Below, in pieces: positions 5,987 through 9,428 of a stretch of DNA of 9,428 nt (positions within the stretch are counted from its first letter, which is position 1; each line of letters opens with the position of its first letter). The position numbers were made by a program, and so were the translations under genes. The stretch lies in the NCBI GenBank assembly GCA_017555445.1, contig JAFZGK010000004.1:1-9428 (forward strand). Direction: 5' to 3'. The notes beneath the pieces were generated by a model. That model saw nothing but the letters and a program-made list of their open reading frames with translations. It searched no databases and was not told where the DNA came from. This DNA is from Bacteroidales bacterium. Lineage in GTDB: Bacteria > Bacteroidota > Bacteroidia > Bacteroidales > UBA932.

Positions 5987-6001
5987 ACTAAAAGATTTAC
6001 T

Positions 6002-7273
6002 ATGCTCACATTAAAATTGCTTCGCGAGAATCCGGAGTTCGTGATCTCTAAGCTCGCTGTAAAGAATTTTGACGCAAAGGAGATCGTTGAGAAGATCAAC
6101 GACCTCGATCAGAACAGAAGAGCTCTCCAGCTTGAGCTCGATACATGCCTTGCTGAGCAGAAGAAGAAGGCTGCCGAGATCGGCGGTCTCATGAAGCAGG
6201 GCAAGAAGGATGAGGCTGAGGCGGTAAAGGCTGATGTCGCTGCACTCAAGGCTCGTTCCGCTGAAATTGAAAGAAAGTCAGAGGAGAACAATACTGAGCT
6301 CAACTCACTCCTTGTTCTTCTTCCAAATATACCATGCGACCAGGTTCCTGAAGGAAAGTGCGCAGAGGATAACGTAGTTGTAAAGACAGGAAACGAGATT
6401 CCTGATCTTGGTGAGAACAACCTCCCTCACTGGGAGCTTGCAAAGAAGTACGATATCATCGATTTCGATCTCGGAGTGAAGCTTACAGGTGCCGGTTTCC
6501 CTGTTTACAAGGGTAAGGGTGCAAGACTTCAGAGAGCTCTCATCAACTACTTCCTCGACATCAACACTGCTGCCGGTTACATGGAGGTGGAGCCGCCTGT
6601 AATGGTGAATGAGGCTTCAGGTTTCGGTACTGGTCAGCTTCCTGACAAGGAAGGTCAGATGTATCATGCGACAGCTGATAACTTCTACCTCGTTCCTACA
6701 GCAGAGGTGCCTGTTACCAACATCTTCAGAGATGTTATCCTCGCTAACAACGAGTTCCCTGTGAAGATGACTGCTTACACTCCTTGCTTCCGTCGTGAGG
6801 CTGGTTCTTATGGTAAGGACGTGCGCGGTCTTAACAGACTTCATCAGTTCGACAAGGTTGAGATCGTACGTGTCGAGAAGCCTGAGGAGTCATATGCCGC
6901 TCTCGATGAGATGATCGCTCATGTTGAGAACATAGTGAAGTCTCTCGGTCTTCCATACCGTATTCTCCGTCTCTGTGGCGGTGACATGAGCTTCACTTCT
7001 GCCATCACTTACGACTTCGAGGTCTATTCGGCAGCTCAGGGCAGATGGCTTGAGATCTCGTCTGTTTCGAACTTCGAGTCTTATCAGGCTAACCGTCTGA
7101 AACTCAGATATAAGGATGCTGATGGAAAGACTCAGCTCGCCCACACTCTCAACGGTAGCTCACTCGCACTTCCACGTGTGGTTGCAGCCCTCCTCGAGAA
7201 TAACCAGAAGGGTGACAGAATCGAGATTCCTGAGGCACTCCGTCCTTACACAGGATTCGATTACATTGACTAG
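6002..7273 (+). CDS. serS: Seryl-tRNA synthetase
   Basis: Class II aminoacyl-tRNA synthetase of 423 residues, normal length, charging tRNA-Ser (and tRNA-Sec where present) with serine in the cytosol. The N-terminal half (about 28-108) is the Lys/Glu/Ala-rich antiparallel coiled coil that contacts the long variable arm of tRNA-Ser. The catalytic core shows GAGFPVYKGKGARLQRALI (motif 1 region, 163-181), TAEVP (233-237), motif 2 CFRREAGSYGKDVRGLNRLHQF (262-283), GDMSF (327-331), the serine-binding EISSVSNFESYQ region (351-362) and motif 3 HTLNGSSLALPR (381-392) with Arg392. The start ATG 6002 gives the standard MLTLKLLRENP N-terminus. No key residue is missing. It follows rplU-rpmA as in other Bacteroidales, separated by a terminator-like hairpin. 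Confidence 0.98.
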   Translation: MLTLKLLRENPEFVISKLAVKNFDAKEIVEKINDLDQNRRALQLELDTCLAEQKKKAAEIGGLMKQGKKDEAEAVKADVAALKARSAEIERKSEENNTELNSLLVLLPNIPCDQVPEGKCAEDNVVVKTGNEIPDLGENNLPHWELAKKYDIIDFDLGVKLTGAGFPVYKGKGARLQRALINYFLDINTAAGYMEVEPPVMVNEASGFGTGQLPDKEGQMYHATADNFYLVPTAEVPVTNIFRDVILANNEFPVKMTAYTPCFRREAGSYGKDVRGLNRLHQFDKVEIVRVEKPEESYAALDEMIAHVENIVKSLGLPYRILRLCGGDMSFTSAITYDFEVYSAAQGRWLEISSVSNFESYQANRLKLRYKDADGKTQLAHTLNGSSLALPRVVAALLENNQKGDRIEIPEALRPYTGFDYID

Positions 7274-7279
7274 GTTCAC

Positions 7280-7315
7280 TGTCATTCAGACTGAGCGTAG
7301 CGAGTGGAGAAATCT
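7280..7315 (+). repeat. Remnant of a dispersed GTCATTC..TGAGCG-AGCGA..GAATCT-type repeat
   Basis: The 30-base serS-ruvC spacer plus the first ruvC codons contain TGTCATTC, then TGAGCGTAGCGA, then GGAGAAATCT. This order and wording resemble the family TGTCATTCTGAGCG(A/T)AGCGAAGAATCT that I recall being scattered through intergenic regions of many Bacteroidetes and other genomes. The copy here would have a four-base insertion (AGAC) and extra bases before GAGAA. No second copy is in the window, so the assignment rests on recall. Confidence 0.45.
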
Positions 7316-7861
7316 AAAACGATATTAGGTATAGACCCCGGAACCAATATTTTAGGTTACGGGGTCATATCCATAGATTCAAAGGGGCCTCATTATGTGG
7401 ATATGGGCGTGTTCGATCTCCGCAAGATCAAGGATCCTTTTGAGAAGCTGGCGAATATCTTTGCCGGTGTGAGCGAACTTATCGAAGAACATCATCCTGA
7501 CCAGCTTGCCGTGGAGTCCCCGTTCTACGGAAAGAATGCTCAGGTCATTCTCAAACTGGGTCGTGCCCAAGGTGCAGCTCTCACTGCCGCTGTCATGAAA
7601 GGCATTCCGGTAGCGGAGTATGCGCCAAGAAAGGCGAAGATTGCGATCTGCGGCAACGGAGCGGCTTCTAAGGAGCAAGTCTGCATGATGATCCAGAAGA
7701 CCCTGAGGGTCGATCTTGACCCTAAATATCTGGATGCCACTGATGCTCTGGCGATAGCGCTCTGCCATCATTACCAGATGTCCAACCCTCTTGCAGGAGT
7801 CGGAGGAAAGGCAGATTGGAAGAAGTTTCTGGAGGATAATCCCGACAGAATAAAAAAATAG
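7304..7861 (+). CDS. ruvC: Crossover junction endodeoxyribonuclease RuvC
   Basis: Holliday-junction resolvase of 185 residues, normal length, acting as a dimer with RuvAB in recombinational repair. It has an RNase H-like fold with four acidic catalytic positions visible: Asp11 (GIDPGTN), Glu71 (AVESPFYGKN), Asp144 and Asp147 (LDATDALAIA). LKLGRAQGAAL (83-93) and the EYAPRKAKIAICGNGAASKEQV region (105-126) are also typical. I chose GTG 7304 because an in-frame TAG lies at 7298 and no ATG occurs before the catalytic Asp11, so the only start that preserves the first strand is this GTG. The GTG falls inside a repeat-like sequence, an odd origin for a start codon. The gene follows serS by 30 bases and is probably co-transcribed with it. 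Confidence 0.95.
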   Translation: MEKSKTILGIDPGTNILGYGVISIDSKGPHYVDMGVFDLRKIKDPFEKLANIFAGVSELIEEHHPDQLAVESPFYGKNAQVILKLGRAQGAALTAAVMKGIPVAEYAPRKAKIAICGNGAASKEQVCMMIQKTLRVDLDPKYLDATDALAIALCHHYQMSNPLAGVGGKADWKKFLEDNPDRIKK

Positions 7862-7905
7862 CATTTTATTCACTTTTATTTAAACTTTTGAAGTCTGAAA
7901 GTGTC

Positions 7906-7913
7906 TAAATTCG
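7906..7913 (+). promoter_or_regulatory. Possible -7 element for the outer membrane protein gene
   Basis: TAAATTCG matches TAnnTTTG with one change (C for T). The nearest TTTTG (7886-7890) is only 15 bases away, shorter than the usual 19-21, so the -33 element is weak or absent. If used, transcription would start near 7920, at the foot of the hairpin described next. The 116-base gap between ruvC and the next gene makes an independent promoter plausible. Confidence 0.3.
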
Positions 7914-7918
7914 CAGTT

Positions 7919-7947
7919 GAGGTTGATCGGTAGGTCAGCCTCGTTTT
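7919..7947 (+). terminator. Hairpin plus short T run between ruvC and the outer membrane protein gene
   Basis: GAGGTTGA (7919-7926) pairs with TCAGCCTC (7935-7942), one G-U pair, around an eight-base loop, and is followed by GTTTT. It can be read as a weak intrinsic terminator for serS-ruvC or, if the 7906 promoter is real, as a 5'-end hairpin in the leader of the downstream gene. The T run is short, so termination would be inefficient. Confidence 0.45.
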
Positions 7948-7977
7948 ATGGAGGAAAATTAAAAAACTAAACTATAC

Positions 7978-9428
7978 ATGAAAAAAAGCATTTTTCCGTT
8001 CTTTCTTAAGACACTTTTCATCAGTGTTTTTGTTCTGACAGGCTTCTCGGCTTATGCTCAGAACTCTTTTGATGTAAAGCTCAAGCTTGTCGATGCGAAT
8101 ACCGAGGAAGGTATTGCCGGTGCGACAGCGTCTCTTACCGTAAAGGGTGAGGAGAAGCCGCTCAAGTATTCGTTGACTGATGAGAAGGGTGCCGCAGAGT
8201 TTACCAAGGTAAAGAAGGGTACTTACATCTACAAGGCCGAGATCATGGGCTACAAGACCGTTGAGAAGGAAGTGGTTATCGAGAAGACTATCGACCTCGG
8301 AAGCATCAAGATGGAAGAGGATGTAGAGGTTCTCGAGGCAGCAAAGGTTACTGATGTTGGAAACCCTATCATTGTAAAGAAGGATACAATCGAGTATAAT
8401 GCTTCTTCTTTCAAGACTTCTGAAAATGACATGCTCGAGGATCTCCTTAAGAAGCTCCCTGGCGTTGAGGTAGGTTCGGACGGATCTATCACAGCAAACG
8501 GTGAGACAATCTCGAAGATCACTATCGACGGCAAGACTTTCTTCCTCGATGACCCTCAGCTCGCTACAAAGAACCTTCCTGCAAAGATGATCGAGAAGGT
8601 GAAGGTGGTTGAGAGAATGTCTGAGCAGTCACGATTCACAGGTATCGACGACGGAAATCATGAGCACATCATCGACCTTTCTGTCCAGAAGGGTATGATG
8701 AACGGCTGGTTCGGTAACCTCATGGCAGGTGGCGGACACGATGTTCCGGATCCAGGATATTACAATGACGAACACACTTTCTGGAATGAGGGATGGCGTT
8801 ACCAGGGTAATGGTATGATCGGTAAGTTCCAGGAGAACAGCCAGATCAGTATCATCCTCAATGCCAACAATACCAACAACCAGGGTGCTACCAATATGGC
8901 CGGTGCTATGATGGGCGGTATGATGGGCGGTATGCGTGGTGGCCGTGGCGGTGGCGGCGGAAGCGGTGAGACAAGCTCATGGATGACAGGTCTCAACGGT
9001 TCATTCGACCTCTTCGACGGTGATATGGAGCTCGCTGGAAACTATGTATACAACGGTTCTTCTTCACGTGTGAAGGACGAGAGCTCGAAGATTACTTATA
9101 TGGAGAACGGCAGCCGTCTCCTCAGCGATGATAACGGTATCAGCCAGAACAGTACTCAGGGTCACCGTTTCGGTATCCGTATGGACCACAAGTTCTCTGA
9201 GACTACTTCACTCCTTTTCGAGCCACAGATCAACTTCGGTTCAGGTACTACTTCTGATTTCTCAGATTTCTCTACCAGAACTGCTATGGGCGCTGATACA
9301 ACCTATACCAATAAGGGTTTCACAAGCAACAACGGTAACAACAATAACTGGACAACAAGCGGTCGTGTCCTCTTCAGACAGCGTCTCGGCAAGCCGGGAA
9401 GAACAATGTCGTTGAATGCTAACTACAA
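7978..9428 (+). CDS. TonB-receptor-like outer membrane beta-barrel protein, N-terminal half (3' truncated by window)
   Basis: The frame is open from ATG 7978 to the window end (483 complete codons), so the C-terminus is missing. A clear signal peptide (K2, K3, hydrophobic core about 5-23, cleavage after AYA at 27) sends it to the envelope. Residues about 30-112 form a carboxypeptidase-regulatory-like beta-sandwich (IAGAT..., GTYIYKAEIMGYKT). A plug-like domain follows: DTIEYNASSFKT (136-147), LEDLLKKLPGVEV (153-165), ITIDGKTFF (181-189), then FTGIDDG. A Gly/Met-rich segment (307-330) precedes the first barrel strands, which alternate aromatic and polar residues. This order fits the OMP_b-brl_3 / TonB-dependent receptor-like family of Bacteroidetes; it is not an obvious SusC, and no SusD partner is visible. 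The substrate is unknown. The A-rich leader has GGAGG at 7950-7954, 23 bases from the ATG and too far to act as a Shine-Dalgarno. Confidence 0.9.
   Translation, partial: MKKSIFPFFLKTLFISVFVLTGFSAYAQNSFDVKLKLVDANTEEGIAGATASLTVKGEEKPLKYSLTDEKGAAEFTKVKKGTYIYKAEIMGYKTVEKEVVIEKTIDLGSIKMEEDVEVLEAAKVTDVGNPIIVKKDTIEYNASSFKTSENDMLEDLLKKLPGVEVGSDGSITANGETISKITIDGKTFFLDDPQLATKNLPAKMIEKVKVVERMSEQSRFTGIDDGNHEHIIDLSVQKGMMNGWFGNLMAGGGHDVPDPGYYNDEHTFWNEGWRYQGNGMIGKFQENSQISIILNANNTNNQGATNMAGAMMGGMMGGMRGGRGGGGGSGETSSWMTGLNGSFDLFDGDMELAGNYVYNGSSSRVKDESSKITYMENGSRLLSDDNGISQNSTQGHRFGIRMDHKFSETTSLLFEPQINFGSGTTSDFSDFSTRTAMGADTTYTNKGFTSNNGNNNNWTTSGRVLFRQRLGKPGRTMSLNANY

Noticed and set aside
7948..7962. Four-codon mini-ORF (MEEN) upstream of the outer membrane protein gene
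   Set aside because: ATG-GAG-GAA-AAT-TAA is too short to support; its bases are better read as part of the leader.
9128..9415. 95-codon plus-strand open frame near the right end
   Set aside because: It is an out-of-frame shadow of the outer membrane protein gene, whose frame stays open with a signal peptide and plug motifs.

Overview
The window looks like chromosomal DNA of a Bacteroidales bacterium, probably a gut or host-associated member. The evidence is: a tandem of fimbrillin-type proteins ending in the Bacteroidales DRN(F/L)GA...DPCPPGW...PVRC module; Bacteroidetes-type promoters (TTTG and TAnnTTTG elements); A-rich, mostly Shine-Dalgarno-free start regions; a zinc-less CobB-like sirtuin; the rplU-rpmA-serS cluster; and a TonB-receptor-like outer membrane protein with an N-terminal carboxypeptidase-regulatory-like domain. 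All recognised genes are on the + strand. Species cannot be assigned from the sequence alone.

Layout. 1-3048: two adjacent cell-surface genes, by eye more AT-rich than the rest. The first (2-766) lacks its N-terminus because the window starts inside it. The second (769-3048) is a predicted 759-residue lipoprotein with a fimbrillin-like N-terminal region and a C-terminal domain paralogous to the first gene. They are likely minor or tip subunits of a fimbrial operon that extends to the left. 3049-3121: a strong hairpin and a Bacteroides-type promoter. 3122-4980: a two-gene unit, a P-loop-like ATPase with a winged-helix tail overlapping by 4 bp a CobB-like deacylase. 5027-5919: ribosomal protein genes rpsU, rplU and rpmA. 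rpsU has its own promoter and an unusually long Shine-Dalgarno sequence, consistent with autogenous control by bS21. 5920-5986: an intrinsic terminator with a competing upstream pairing. 6002-7861: serS and ruvC; ruvC starts at a GTG lying in what looks like a dispersed-repeat remnant. 7978-9428: the N-terminal half of a TonB-receptor-like barrel protein that runs off the right end.

Function. From 4981 to 7861 the window is mainly core translation (bS21, bL21, bL27, SerRS) plus Holliday-junction resolution. It is flanked by cell-surface genes on the left and an envelope transport or secretion protein on the right. I do not see a clear new multi-gene system. The most interesting signals are regulatory (the rpsU start site, the rpmA-serS alternative pairings, the repeat-borne ruvC start) and the translationally coupled ATPase-sirtuin pair of unknown purpose.
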